Part shown: one piece after another, positions 22,346 to 34,675 of the stretch | How the letters are laid out: every line of letters starts with the position of its first letter | How positions within the stretch are numbered: position 1 is the first letter of the stretch | From: Lathyrus oleraceus | Taxonomy: Eukaryota > Streptophyta > Magnoliopsida > Fabales > Fabaceae | Length of the DNA: 64,000 bases | Direction: 5' to 3' | Assembly: GCF_024323335.1 (NCBI RefSeq) | Contig: NC_066580.1 | Span: 443,215,851 to 443,279,850 of the forward strand | Position numbers and translations under genes: made by a program | Notes under the pieces: generated by a model | Told to the model about the DNA's origin: nothing | Databases searched by the model: none | The model's input: the letters and a program-made list of their open reading frames with translations, nothing else

Positions 22346-23900
22346 CTCCAACCTTGATATGAAGCTTTGAATGAGAGTTGATACTTGAATTGATATGGAT
22401 CTAGCTTAATTTGAACTTTCCATTGATGTGTTCATGTGCTTGGCATGCTTCAAACCTTGCTCAATTTCCACGAATTATGACTGATTCATGCTCCAAATTC
22501 CATGAGGATGATGGATCTACCAAGAAAATGTGTGTTTGTGTGGAGAAAATTTGAATTCCAATGAGAGAGAATTTTGGAGGGAAAAGCAAATCTAGATCTA
22601 GAACTTGTGATTATGCCAAATTCTGTTATGATTTGTCTTATATACCATGTGCTAATGACATTGTAATCACAATTAGACATGCACTAATCATAATTAAGGA
22701 CATTTGGAGTGTTTTGCAAAAAATGAAAAATGAAGGTGCATGTCTTAGTTTGGACGTGAACAGTAGCATGCAATGATCCAATTTCACTCAAAATCACCTA
22801 ATAAACACAATGGGATTGGAATTAGGCTTGTAGCTTGCACCAAATTTGAATTCCCCAATTTCCCTCCAAAATGCACTTGAATAAACACATGATTATGTGA
22901 ACCTCTTTCATGCAATGCAATGATAGATTTGGAAAATATAGGTCAAGACAAGAATTTTGCAAAAAGAGTGGCTTCATTTGGAGTTTTGAGTCAAAAGTTA
23001 TGCCATGTTGAAGTTCCATGCACACTTTGCAATCATTGGATCATAACTTCTCAACCCTTCATCAGATGCTCATGATATTGGACTTTTTGGAAAGAGGAGA
23101 GAAAGATCTTCAACAGTCATGTTGACCAAAAATTCATTTGAAGCTTCTTTGATGTTGGAAAGTCAAGTTGAATGTGGTCCAAAAACTTTCCATTTTTGGA
23201 AACTTTCAATTACATGTCACTTTCCATTTTGGGAAACTTTTGATCTGGCTTCAAATTCTTCAAGGTACGTGTTTGACATGATGGATAAACCTCTTTGGGA
23301 CATGAATGAAGTGTCTCAAACCATTTCTCCCCCTCCTAGCCCTCAATTGACTTTCTGTTGACTTTCTAGTTGACAGATGACCTGAAAATGCACTGATGAC
23401 TTTTGGGCCTCTACCACTTGGCAAAGTTGCTTCAAAATGAACCTTGGCTCATATAAACTCAACATAATGATCCTGTGATCTCCATCTCAATAGAATACCT
23501 CATCTCATTGAGTATCCCTGGTTGGAAGAATGCAACTGATTAGGGTTGACCAGAGGTCAAAACCCTAATCCCAAAAGGGACTTGAGCATGCACAATGAAA
23601 CCCTTGAGGATGACATAACCATGATGATGGTGACATATCCTTGCCAACAAGATAATACTCAACCTTTGAAGGATCAAGAAACCCTAATTCACTGCCAACC
23701 CCTTAGATGGTTGATGATCAATTTAAAGAAACCCTCAGGCTTGAATCTCTTAACCTCTCTATCTTCTGAAACAGACTTTGGAGGAAGACCTCATTATGTT
23801 CACATGATATGCAATATGCAAATGCCTAATGCCCTAATATATGGAATGCAACATGCTAAGCTAGTCCCAACAAGAGGAGGGCAAATTTTGAGGTGTTACA
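22346..23900 (-). repeat. 5' LTR of element B, U3-side part
   Basis: Continues LTR B after the B' insertion and ends at 23900 with the LTR 5' terminus TGTAACACCTC (minus strand). It aligns with the U3 ends of B' (about 20750-22345) and C (about 32370-33839). TATA-like sequence at 22644-22639. Confidence 0.87.
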
Positions 23901-24913
23901 ATGTCCACCATCTAACCATAGTATCAATTCTACTTCTTCAGACTTTGAAGAGTCTTCTTGATTCATCACCATGTATTCTCGACTTCTCTCTACTCCGAGA
24001 TCGATCTCCGCAGATTCGGGCCAACTCTCCAGTTCTCAGACTTTGAAGAGTCTTCTTGATTAACATTCAAGGATCGTCGCGATTCTCTCGCCGTCTTTTC
24101 ACCATTCTTTAATCCCTTGTCCCTGATTGGACTCCACGGGGATCTTTCGTCAAAAAGCTTCACATCACAACCTGCAAGTGAGTGAAAATATCTAACAGCA
24201 CCTGCAAAAGAGATCGTCAGATAAAAACGTGCCCCAGGCGTGCCAAAATTTCAACACCTAGGTCACTCAACCTTCCGAATAAGATTTCAGGCTTTCAATC
24301 TTATGAACATGCATTGGAAGGGACCTGTATGTCTCAAAACGCAAATATTCTTTATCAAAATAAACTGATGTTTTTGCAATCAAAGCGGTAATGAAAACAA
24401 AAACAAAATTACTTGACTGAATATGCATTTTATTGATTGAAAAAAGTGGCTCAAAACTGAGCAATACACAGGAAGCAATTCCTGAAAAGAGGTAATTGCG
24501 CACAAAAGGAAAATCTATCCTAATGGCAATGTGAAACCGTGATCTCATCGAGTTCCAACTCGGTTACACCTCATATGTCCTCAAGACTCTCCGTGCTTTC
24601 TGCCTTCTGAACAAGACGCTTCTGATCGATCCCTTCTGGGGACTATCGACGTGTCTTAACCAAAACACAAACGATCATGCTAGACGCAGTTGTTCGTTTC
24701 ATTCCCTCTTTGCCTGGACCGCCCTTTCGGATTTTCAGTCCACCGGGATACCCTTTTTTTCCCAAGCCGCCCTTGTGGGGTTTTCGACTTGCCGGGTGTA
24801 CAGTTTTTTCTTTCGATCCCTAATTTTTGCCCGAACCTTTTTCATTTTTTTCTGGTTCGCTGGGATTCCCTTTTTTGCTTGGACTCTTTTATTCTTTTCG
24901 TCCAGCGGGTCTC
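23901..24913 (-). other. 3' untranslated region of element C (truncated by B)
   Basis: Follows the integrase stop (24916-24914). The part next to pol, 24690-24910, is the counterpart of the purine-rich blocks at 53333-53560 in element D. The stretch 23901-24300 matches D at about 53990-54372. No gene seen. Confidence 0.75.
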
Positions 24914-26805
24914 TTATACGAAGTATTTTTTAACAGCGTCCACACTCACAGGGGATGGAAAATCTTCACCATCCATGGTCGTCAGCCACCAGGTTCCGCC
25001 AGAGAAAACCTTCTTGACCATGAATGGACCTTCATAATTAGTGTCCACTTGCCCCGACGATCATTTTGAGGAGGAAGGATCCTTTTCAACACCACGTCTC
25101 CCACACGATACCCACGAGGTCGCACCTTTCGGTCAAAAGCATGCTTCATTCGTTGCTGGTACAACTGCCCCCGACAAATGGTTGCCAACCTCTTTTCCTC
25201 AATTAGGCTCAACTCTTCGTACCGAGTCCTTACCCACTATGTCTCTTTCAATTTCACGTCCATCAGGACTCTCACTGACGGGATCTGGACCTCAATTGGC
25301 AACACCGCTTCCATCCCATACACCAACGAGAAAGGCGTTGCCCCAGTAAATGTACGCACTGAGGTTCGATACCCATGCAACAAGCTTCGCATTCAGCCAC
25401 ATCGTTGGTGCATTCAACTATTAGCCGGGCAGCAAAAGGAATGTGGGATCCTTTCGGCGTAACCAAAATAGCACCAACTCCACTACCATTCATGTTAACG
25501 GCCCCATCAAACATCAGAATCCGTTCGGATTCAGGGTCAGGCCCCTCCTCCGGGATTGGTTCCTCGCAATCTTTCGATTTGAAAAACATGATGTCCTCAT
25601 CAGGGAACTCAAACTTCATCGGTTGATAATCCTCAATGGGTTGCTGGGCGAGGTAATCAGACAATACACTCCCCTTGATCGCTTTCTGAGAGGTATACTG
25701 AATATCATATTCAGTCAAAATCATTTGCCATCTCGCAACCCGTCCGGTCAATGCTGGCTTCTCAAATATATACTTGATTGGATCCATCTTGGAAATCAAC
25801 AAAGTGGTATGAACCAGCATATACTGTCTCAGTCGGCGAGCAGCCCATACCAAAGCGCAACAAGTTTTCTCGAGCAGTGAATATCTTGTTTCACAGTCAG
25901 TAAACTTTTTGCTAAGGTAGTAAATTGCATGCTCTTTTCGACCAGACTCGTCATGCTGCCCCAATACACACCCCATAGACCCCTCGAGGACTGTCAAGTA
26001 CAGAATTAACGGTCGTCCCTCCACAGGAGGCATCAGAATCGGAGGCTCCTGCAAATACTCTTTTATCTTTTCAAATGCCGCTTGGCAATCATTATTCCAC
26101 CTGACCGTTTGATCTTTTCTTAACAGCTTGAATATGGGTTCACCTGTGGCTGTTAGGTGAGATATGAACCATGAAATGTAGTTCAATCTACCTAAGAAAC
26201 CACGAACCTCTTTTTCTGTTCTCGGTTCAGGCATTTCTCGTATTGCTTTTACTTTAGCAGGATCAACCTCGATTCCTCCTTCGCTCACAATAAACCCCAG
26301 CAACTTTCCGGACCGCACTCCGAAAGTGCACTTATTCGGATTCAACCTCAGTCTGAACTGTCTCAATCGGTCAAACAGCTTGGCCAGATCCACCAGATGC
26401 CCCTCTTCTGTTCGGTACTTTGCTATCATGTCATCAACATAACATTCAATCTCATGATGAATCATATCATGAAACAAAGCCACCATAGCCCTTTGATGCG
26501 TGGCACCGGCGTTCTTGAGACCAAATGGCATCACTTCCGCTGTTGACACTCGCCTCCAAGGCGGCCCCAACCTTTACTTCTTTCCTGACCTCTTCGGTGC
26601 CCAGATTGACATCCTCAACTCGCTCCTCATGCGGCTGAATCACCTTCTCCTCTTGTTTCAACAACCTGGCTAACTCATCCGGCAATTCACAATCTTCTTC
26701 GCCTTCTTCTTCGGCATGATAGATCGGATTGTCGAAGTCATATAAGGGTGTAACAGGATTGTTATCAATGAGATCCGGAGAATACAAAAGTCGAAACGAA
26801 GCCAA
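24914..26805 (-). pseudogene. Element C pol remnant: RT, RNase H and integrase C-terminus with deletions
   Basis: Reading leftwards, 26805-26545 encodes the acidic linker before RT. A deletion of roughly 160 codons relative to D then removes the first RT motifs. From 26545 to about 25420 the RT is recognisable (MPFGLKNAGA, CYVDDMIAKY), followed by the gypsy RNase H and the beginning of the second RNase H (MFDGAVNMNGSGVG). A second deletion of about 1.1 kb near 25420 joins this to the integrase C-terminal part (CRGQLYQQRM, PQNDRRGKW), ending with the stop at 24914. A frameshift lies near 25030. Compared with D, both deletion points have short shared bases, consistent with illegitimate recombination. 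Not functional. Confidence 0.85.
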
Positions 26806-27032
26806 TCAAAAGGAAGGAAACATGAAAATAAACATTGCCATTTTTATTTTTGTTTTAAACTGCAAAAATAAATGAAAAACAGGGAACACCGTTTTTAATG
26901 TGAAAAACATCCATTTATTACTGATGCAAAATGTTGCACAATGAAACACATGAGGTGGCCCTTACAATGGACCATTACGTTTCGGGCAAAACGTATGGCT
27001 TTCATGCAAACAGTATTGAAAAACAAGAAATA

Positions 27033-27862
27033 TTACTCTTCACGTAGAGTGATAGTGATGATCTTTTCGGCCTTCCAGTTCTGGACTTCCATCCCTGGTA
27101 CGCACGGTTTTATCCAACCATCGAGCTCGCAGTCACTGTCAGTCTCTTCCCCCACCGTACAGACGTGACCTGAATCTTCAGCAATCACACCCACCATCAC
27201 CTGACCATGCGTCGGCATGAGGTTAGCATTAACATTCAGTGACAGTGTAAAATTGATGGCTTTGGAATCCACCAAGTCTTGGACGGCATGCTTAAAAGCT
27301 TTACAACCCTCCACATTATGCCCAGGAGCACCAGAATGGAACTCACACTTAGCATTCTCATCATAGTTTACGGGCCTCTGATCTGGTCTCAACGGAGCTA
27401 ACGTCCTCAACTATACCATCCCGAGATCCTTCAACTTCTTCAACAGAAGAGCATACGTCATGGGTGGCCTATCAAACTGACGATTTGCCATCCTTCCTCC
27501 CACTTGGTACCCAGCTCTCTGTGCTCTCTGTTGAGGGGGCTGATGCTACTGTTGTACCGATTGATTACTAGCAGGAATCGTTACCGCAGCAGTATGCTGA
27601 TAGTAATGATCCCTACCTGTCCTCTCTGGGCATACACAGCACTCGTGTCACCCTCCTTCTTACGCTGACCATTTCCAAAGGGCTTCTTCAATCCAGACGA
27701 TGAAGCATTCCCCTGTATCTTCCCCATTTTCAACCAGCTTTCAATCCTCCCCACCTTCTCGGCGATTGCTTTCTGCTCCAAGGCGAACCCTTGCATGACG
27801 TTGATTAACTCACTCATCTTCTCTTTCAGCTCGAGAATGTCAGCGTTGGGTGGATTCATCAT
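27033..27862 (-). pseudogene. Element C gag-pro remnant
   Basis: The start MMNPPNADILELKEK at 27862 matches the gag N-terminus of D. After about 37 codons the sequence jumps to the part after the gag domain (RIESWLKMG), an internal loss of roughly 0.85 kb. Frameshifts follow. The zinc-knuckle-like region (KCEFHSGAPGHN) is present in 27410-27033. The frame then jumps to the last 45 codons of gag-pro (TDSDCELDGWIKPCVPG), so protease is gone. It ends at a donor-like GTAATATTT (27036) like the D intron. Confidence 0.85.
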
Positions 27863-29105
27863 TCTGGGTTTATTGCGTCTGGCAGGGTATCTGTGTGGAC
27901 GAGCTACGTGCAGAGGAACGATTCTACGTGCGCGAGCAATGATTCCTCAGTCAATCAAACACGTTAGATACTGACACCTGCAAAACAGAAGACATGTTAT
28001 TATGACTCACGCATGAATGCAATGTCTATCCGTATGAGGAACATTCTGTCCTTCGACTCTGGCTTCATCGAGACGGATAATAATTTGACAATAACATTCT
28101 GACATCAGGATGTCTCTCAACCAGGATCTCAATCGAGAATGTACCCTGCATATGGATAAACATGAGTTAGATGCGGATGAATGCAAAATATGGATGATGT
28201 AGATGCATGAATGCAATGCACTACGCCATCCTCCAAGTCATCTGAACATCAACTGCACTGAGTTCCGGTCTCTAAACTGATCACAACCATCTGAGGGAAC
28301 GAGTAACCATAATTCTGACTTAGGGTTCCGAAATAAACGGAACGGAGGATATACCACCATCATCACTGGAAAACCGCTGATCTAATAACGGCAAGCTCCT
28401 CTGAATAAGCAACCCCAAACTCAACCCGGGGATCCGAAATAAACGGAACCCGCTGATAAATACCACGGATAGAACTCCGGCGTCTCAGAAATAAATATCC
28501 ATAATCCGACTAAACCAAAGTCACCATCAGAACATGCATCTGTAGGAATCAAACCCTCCCCTCACAGGTGAATTCTATAAGGTCATCCTAAGGCGGATAA
28601 TGGTCTCGACAATCGGGCAAGATAGTCAACGGGTTTGCCCTGTCGGGTGTGCCGTTGCAGCTCTCATAAGATCATCTAAACCAGAGATCTGGGAAAGAAC
28701 AGTCGCCGAAGTCAACAGCTCAGATGAGGTGACCCAACCAAAGTGGAATACTCCACCCGGAAGAGCTCTCTCAAAAGAACCTCGTCTGGCTTGTGGTATG
28801 TCACGTCGCAACAACATGCTGATCCAACATGTGAGGAAACGTGAAACCACGCTAATCCTAGGTGTATACTCGGGCCTGGGTTTTAGCCCCACTCAGAACA
28901 CCCACCCCAAATCATAGGAACCAAACCTGTACAGAATCTAGCATAGTGATAATATGATGCATGCAAACATATATGCAAATATATACAATCACGGTACAAT
29001 AATCATAAATGCAATAAATAGAGCAGCAAAAGCAACCAAAACTAACCTAGAGAGCGCTAGGATTGACTCGCTTAGGGAAGATGGACCAGCAAGAGGTCAA
29101 CTTCA
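27863..29105 (-). other. Untranslated leader of element C
   Basis: About 1.24 kb from PBS to gag, without ORF1, homologous to D 35226-36568. An acceptor-like TTTTGCAG/GTGTC boundary lies near 27978, 119 nt before the gag ATG. No gene seen. Confidence 0.75.
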
Positions 29106-29124
29106 GTCCCCAGCAGAGTCGCCA
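29106..29124 (-). other. Primer binding site of element C (tRNA-Arg type)
   Basis: Minus strand TGGCGACTCTGCTGGGGAC, two bases from the LTR end. This is the best match in the window to the tRNA-Arg(ACG) 3' end. Confidence 0.88.
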
Positions 29125-29126
29125 AC

Positions 29127-32100
29127 TGTCGCAACGCGAAAAACAACCGGCGGGAAAAACACACAGAGCCGCCACCGTGCGTTATTTATCCCAAAGGAGG
29201 GAAAGGAAACGCTCGAAGTAAACCTGAAAAAGGGAAAGGAATGGTCTTACGACCAGAGATTGCAAGGTACGGGAGTCGGTTACGCAAGGGGAAGGTATTA
29301 GCACCCCTCACGTCCGCCGTACTCGACGGGATCCACGCTCAAAAGAATAGGAAAAGGTTGATGAATAACTGCTCAAAGAATGCACACACACTAGAATAAA
29401 TAGGTGAAAGAAGACGGAAGAAGCGGACTCGGCAGGATGTCGCATCCTGGGCCTACGTAGTTTATCAGAAACAAACATCAGAGTCAACGTAGTTCGGGGA
29501 AATGGGAAACGAGCTCGCTAGGATATCGCATCCTATGCCTATGTATCTCATCTGGAATGAGAATCAGAGCTGTCGTAGTTCGGCTAACACATGCCGAAAC
29601 AAAACACGACACCAAGACGCTGAGACGTCAAAAGAAACTCAACAAGGAAACGGAATGCCAATGGCTGGACTTATATCTAACTCCACAAAACAAACAAGAA
29701 ACGGAATGCCAATCAATGGGCTTACATCCGACTCCAAACGAATAAACAATCGCTAACCAGCGACCACCAAAGGTTTTCCAATTGACAAACTAAAAGGGAG
29801 TCTGGAACTCAAGCCTAGTAGTTGTCACACAAACACCAAGAAGACGCTGAGACGTCAAAAGGAACTCATAGGTTGAACACACAGACTAAAAGGGAGTCGG
29901 GAACTCGGACCTAATAGTTGTCAAGCAAACACACGCAAAAAGAAAAAGGGTGTGCCTGGAGAGATCTCGCACGATCTCCTGCCTACGTACCCCATCTGGT
30001 ATGAGGATTAGGGCGACTTAGTTCCCCTTAACAGGGGAGAAACTCTCCTAACCAGAGACCAAGGGAATAACGAACTAAAAGGGAGACTGACTCGAGCCTA
30101 ATAGTCGTCATGCAAATTATAACCCTAGGTTGAGGTCTCTAACAAGAGTTTGACTCACACATGAAGTGAGTCAACTCAAGTCTATCTCTACGTACGTTCA
30201 ACTTCCTCGAAAGTTGATCATACAACTCCTACAGAACAGAAGATAAGAAGCGAAAAGCAGATAAACATATCAAAAGCAATCATCACACTCTATATGCAAA
30301 CAAGAGGCTTAGACAAACTGGTTGGGCTTTAGTCAAGGGGTCATATCAACCTCGACAAACAAGCCTATTCCACTTGACTGACTCTATACAAGGATCTTGG
30401 GTTAGGTTCAAGAGCGTCAGCACGTAGTGCGAGCATAATGAACGACTCAACGACTAACAGGGGACTGGCTACTAGTCCCTTCTATCTGTCAATTGCCTCT
30501 TCACTTAGGAGGACTTAACAAGTAACATGCCTCGACAAGGAGGTCTTTGGCACAAACATAAACAAACACAGTCATTGCCTCTTAAGGAGGACTTCAGCCA
30601 AACGCCTGCCAAAAAAATGACAGGGCTTCCAGACTACATGGAGTTAGAAGGCTAAACTACCTCAGTGGTGTACTAACCACACTCCAAAGCAAAGCAAAAG
30701 CAAGCTAGAAGCGGCTAATGTACCTGTACAAAAAGCTAACCAGTCAATATTGTATTCAGACAAACCAAAACAAAAAATATCAGTGGTTCTCTTCCAATAT
30801 GTACACAATACAAGTCCTATGTGTAAACAACTCAAGTGAGTTCATCACCAAGGGCCTACAACACAACACAGGTTAGTGGACAAAGTAATTTGCATCTCAA
30901 TTAATGAGATCACATCAACCACCAGAGCTAGATGCTTGAACCTGAAATACAAAGCTCAAAAGGTGAGTACAAACCACTAGTACCAAGACTAGGGTCAAAG
31001 GCAAAGCAAATAGTCAAAACAGAAGTCAATATTCCACATGAAGCATATTTAATCAAGCAAGAACATGTCCTAAAAAGGATCAAACTCAAATCATAAGGCA
31101 AAGGCTTCACATGAGCAAGATAAGGCAAAGGCACACAGTGGTGTTCACAATTGGACATCAAGAATAGAAATTCCATATTAAAACAGAAATGAATCCAATG
31201 ATCATGAAATTTTTTATGTAAGCTCAACACATTAAACACAAGCATCATGCAAAAAATTGGAATCATAAGAGATCAAATGACCTAGGAATGAAAATGAACA
31301 CAAGCAACATCCAAGTGTGTGACACAAATTGTCACACCATGTATTCATGTGTCTAAAACAGTAATGGAATGTGCTAAAAATGCCAAACAAAAGCCACAAG
31401 ATCATGTCACATGTATAGAATAAGCATGTCAAATTTCAAGGCAATTGGGTCAAGTATGAGCATTTCACAAATCAATTAGCACCACATGTCACATTTTACA
31501 CCATGTTCAAACATTCAAGCATATTTCAAATTCCAGCAATGCACAAATCATGAAATTCACATCAACAAAAAAATAGACATTCAAATGAACATGCAGCAAA
31601 AAATTTGAATTAAATTGGATCAGTATGCTATTTTTAGTGATTTTGGGAAGTTGATGAAAATAAATGGAAATCAAATGAGAATCATGTAAAATGAAATGAA
31701 ATGAAGAACAACATAATGCCAGCAGCAAGATTCGAACCAAGGCCATGCAAGTCAACAGTGCGCTCAGAAAATCAATTGGAAAATTCAAGAATATACAAGC
31801 AGGGATCGAACTAGAGACTGTGAGCTCATAGGCGCGCTCATCCAAAAACAATTGGAATAAAATGGAACCAAGCGAAGCCAGGTTCGAACTGAGGAACGTA
31901 GGGTTGCAAGTGCTTAGCATCAAAACGCAGCGCTTAAGGCATAGCAATGCAAATTAAGTGGAAATTAACATGGCCACACGAGGAATCGAACAGGAGATTC
32001 AAAGGTGAAAGGTGCTACAGTGGAACCCTAACCATCTGAACCAGATGATCGGAACAGGACTTCCGGTCATCTTCTCCGGCGGCTTTCCGGCGAGCATGAT

Positions 32101-33839
32101 GAACGTTCAATAATTTTTTTTGCAAATTTTGGCATACTATACATGGTTCGACTCGTCTCATCACCAGGAACAAGGATCTAACATCAATTCAGGCTAAAAC
32201 TCCATGAACAAGGCAAATCGAACAAAAACATAATGCACAACAAAAATTCAACTCAACATATCTCATTCAATACTTCACCAAATTAAAATCTATTGATATC
32301 AGCATCATCAGCATTGAAAACTCTACACAATTATGGCAATAAAATGAAGAATCATGAGATTCGAAATCCAACCTTCTTGAAGAGCAGTGAGATGAAACAA
32401 TGGATTCAAGTGCTCAAACGATCCAGATCCACTCCCATGTTGATGACTTGAAGCTTTATGTATGAATTGGCAGCTGATTCCACCTAGATCTAGTTCAGAC
32501 TTCAAGTTCCATCTTCATGTTCAAGCTTGGAGTATGCACAATTCTTCACCAAATTCTCCAATCCAATGCTTGATTTGTACTCAATGATGATCAATGAACA
32601 CGATTATGCAGTAAAATCAATGAGTTATGTGGAGAAATTTGAAGTTTCAATTGAGAGCAAAAATGGAGGGAAATGAGAAATCTAGATCTAGAATGTGATT
32701 CTTCTCCAATTCTGTTATGATTAGCCTTATATACTCCTCCTTAATCATGTTGAAATTAAGTTTAAGCATGGCTAATGAAAAATTAATGAAATATGGGGTG
32801 TATGACCAAAAATGCAAATGCACCCTGCATGGACATGTGCACGTGAACAGTGCACATGCAAGCTTCTTTTTCACTTAAAACCACCCTATGAACATGATGG
32901 AATGGTCCAATGGCTTGTGTAATGCACCAGATTTGAATTATGCATTTTTCCTCCAAATTATTCATGCATGCACAAATGATCATGTGATTTAATTTCATGC
33001 AATGCAATGATGGATTTGAAAGATATTGGTCACAAGAAGCAATTTGCAAAAAGAGTGACTCAATTTGGAGTTTTGTAGCCAAAGTTATGCCATGTTGAAC
33101 TTCCATGCACACTTGGTGATCATTGGACCATAACTTCCTAACCATTTATCAGATGATCATGATTTTTGACTTTTTGGAAAGAGGAGAGAAAGATGTTCAA
33201 CTTTCATGTTCACCAAAAATTCATTTGAAGCTTCTTTGATGATTTAAAATCAAGTTAAATTTGAACCAAAATCTTTCCATTTTTGGAAACTTGAAATTAC
33301 ATGTCACTTTCCATTTTTGGAAACTTTTGTCCTGACTTCAAAATCTTCAAGATATATATGTTTGTAATGACAAATGAACCTCTTTTGAACATGATTGAGA
33401 CGTTGAAACTCATTCCCCACCTCAAAGCCCTCAGTTGACTTTACAGTTGACTTTCAGGTCTTCAGATGACCCTGAAATGCTCTGATCAGCTTGAGCTTCC
33501 ACCACTTGAGGAAATGGCTCAGAAATGAAACCCCTAGCTCCAACAAGCTCAATAAATAACCATGATGATGGTGACATATCCTTGCAAACAAGATAATGCT
33601 CAACCTCTGAAGAACCAAGAAAACCCTAATTGAAGCACAAACCCTCAGATGATTGGTGATCAACTTAAAGAAACCCTCAGGCTTGAATCATGTGACATCT
33701 CCCTCTTCTGAAAAAGACTTTGGAGGATGACTGTTTATTTCAAATGATATGCAAAATGCAAATGCCTAATGCCCTGAAAATGAAATGCAATATGCTAAAC
33801 TAGTCCCAAGAAGAGGAGGGCAAATTTTGAGGTGTTACA
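29127..33839 (-). repeat. 5' LTR of element C (4,713 bp)
   Basis: U5 end at 29127, U3 terminus TGTAACACCTC at 33839 (minus strand). It contains hairpin modules at 29434-29495, 29519-29583 and 29959-30025, the minisatellite at about 29643-29735, a cluster of tRNA T-arm-like motifs at 31718-31995 and a TATA-like sequence at 32733-32728. No coding. Confidence 0.88.
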
Positions 33840-34139
33840 TCGGTCTCTAGTTAGGAGAGTGTTTTACCTTTGGTAAGGGGAACTACGTCGCCCTGATTCT
33901 CATACCAGATGAGATACGTAGGCAGGAGGTTGAGAGCAATCTCTCCGGGCACCCTTTTCTTTGTTTTCGCGTGTGTTCACCCTTTTCTTTGTTTTTGCGT
34001 GTGTTTACCCTTAGTCTCAACTTGTGTTTACCGTTTCATGTCTTTGTTTGTGGTATTTGTTTTCTTTGGTGTGAGTACCTGTTTGTTCAACGTGTATGTG
34101 TGTGGTATGTTCATACCTCGGGGGATTTCTGTTGTTGTT

Positions 34140-34400
34140 ATTCGGGGTTCACTTTGGTTACCTGTTATCCGTTCGGGGTTCACCTATATTGACTTGAGGT
34201 TCATATTGGGGTTCATCTTCGGGGGTCATTTATGATGATCGTTATTACTTAGGGTTCATCTTTGGGGTTCATTTATGATGATCGTTATTACTTGGGGTTC
34301 ATCTTTGGGGTTCATTTGTGATGATTGTTATTCATATTGGGGTTCACCTTCGGGGTTCATTTGTGACGATTGGGGTTCATATTGGGGTTCATCTTTGGGG
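34140..34400 (+). repeat. Degenerate GGGGTTCAT repeat tract in LTR D
   Basis: The motif GGGGTTCA(T/C) occurs about ten times at irregular 15-45 nt spacing, often followed by TTTGTGATGAT or a close variant. No equivalent stands out in LTRs B or C, so it probably expanded in this copy or subfamily. Confidence 0.75.
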
Positions 34401-34520
34401 TTCATTTGTGGTGACTGGTTATACCTATCGGGGGTTTATTCCGGATATTTGGTTACTTTGTTGGGGTTCGTCCTGATAACCTTTTTCTTTGGTGTTCGCT
34501 GGTTAGCGATTGCTATTGTT

Positions 34521-34675
34521 GGGAGTCGGATGTAAGTCCATGTATTGGCATTCTGTTTCCTTTTTGTTATTGTTGGGAGTCGGATGTAAGTCCATGTATT
34601 GGCATTCTGTTTCCTTTTTGTTATCGTTAGGAGTCAGGTGTAAGTCCATGTATTGGCATTCTGTTTCCTTTTTGG
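34521..34675 (+). repeat. Minisatellite in LTR D, three 54-bp units
   Basis: Units begin at 34521, 34575 and 34629 and are nearly identical. Each contains GTAAGTCCATGTATTGGCAT, the reverse complement of the core repeated in the other LTRs. The 54-bp period keeps a frame open, which produces a spurious repetitive ORF. Confidence 0.9.

Larger units (their letters stand above)
14200..23900 (-). mobile_element. Element B: Tat-lineage gypsy element, only leader start, PBS and 5' LTR in view
   Basis: LTR B (23900 to 14424) is followed on the minus strand by a PBS and 204 nt of leader homologous to that of element C (28895-29105). Element A is then inserted, so the rest of B lies off the left edge. 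The right end of B abuts 23901, inside the 3' untranslated region of element C, which in element D continues for more than 700 nt past the matching point. B therefore most likely inserted into C. Confidence 0.75.
23901..33839 (-). mobile_element. Element C: internally deleted Tat-lineage gypsy element
   Basis: 5' LTR 33839-29127, PBS 29124-29106, leader to about 27863, remnants of gag, gag-pro, RT-RH and integrase (27862-24914), then part of the 3' untranslated region (to 23901), where element B interrupts it. Compared with element D it has lost most of gag, all of protease, the N-terminal part of RT and the second RNase H-to-integrase segment. It is non-autonomous. Its 5' LTR ends against a mid-LTR position of element D. 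Confidence 0.85.

Noticed and set aside
14424..23900. LTR B as the genuine 3' LTR of element C
   Set aside because: Its U5 end is followed by a PBS and leader, and at its U3 end C's 3' UTR is cut at a point where D continues for over 700 nt with no polypurine tract; insertion of B into C fits better.
31718..31995. tRNA genes on the minus strand
   Set aside because: Only T-arm-like pieces are present; no acceptor, D or anticodon arms can be completed.
33909..34235. Hydrophobic ORF that looks like a membrane protein
   Set aside because: A T-rich frame through LTR D repeats; not conserved in LTRs B or C.
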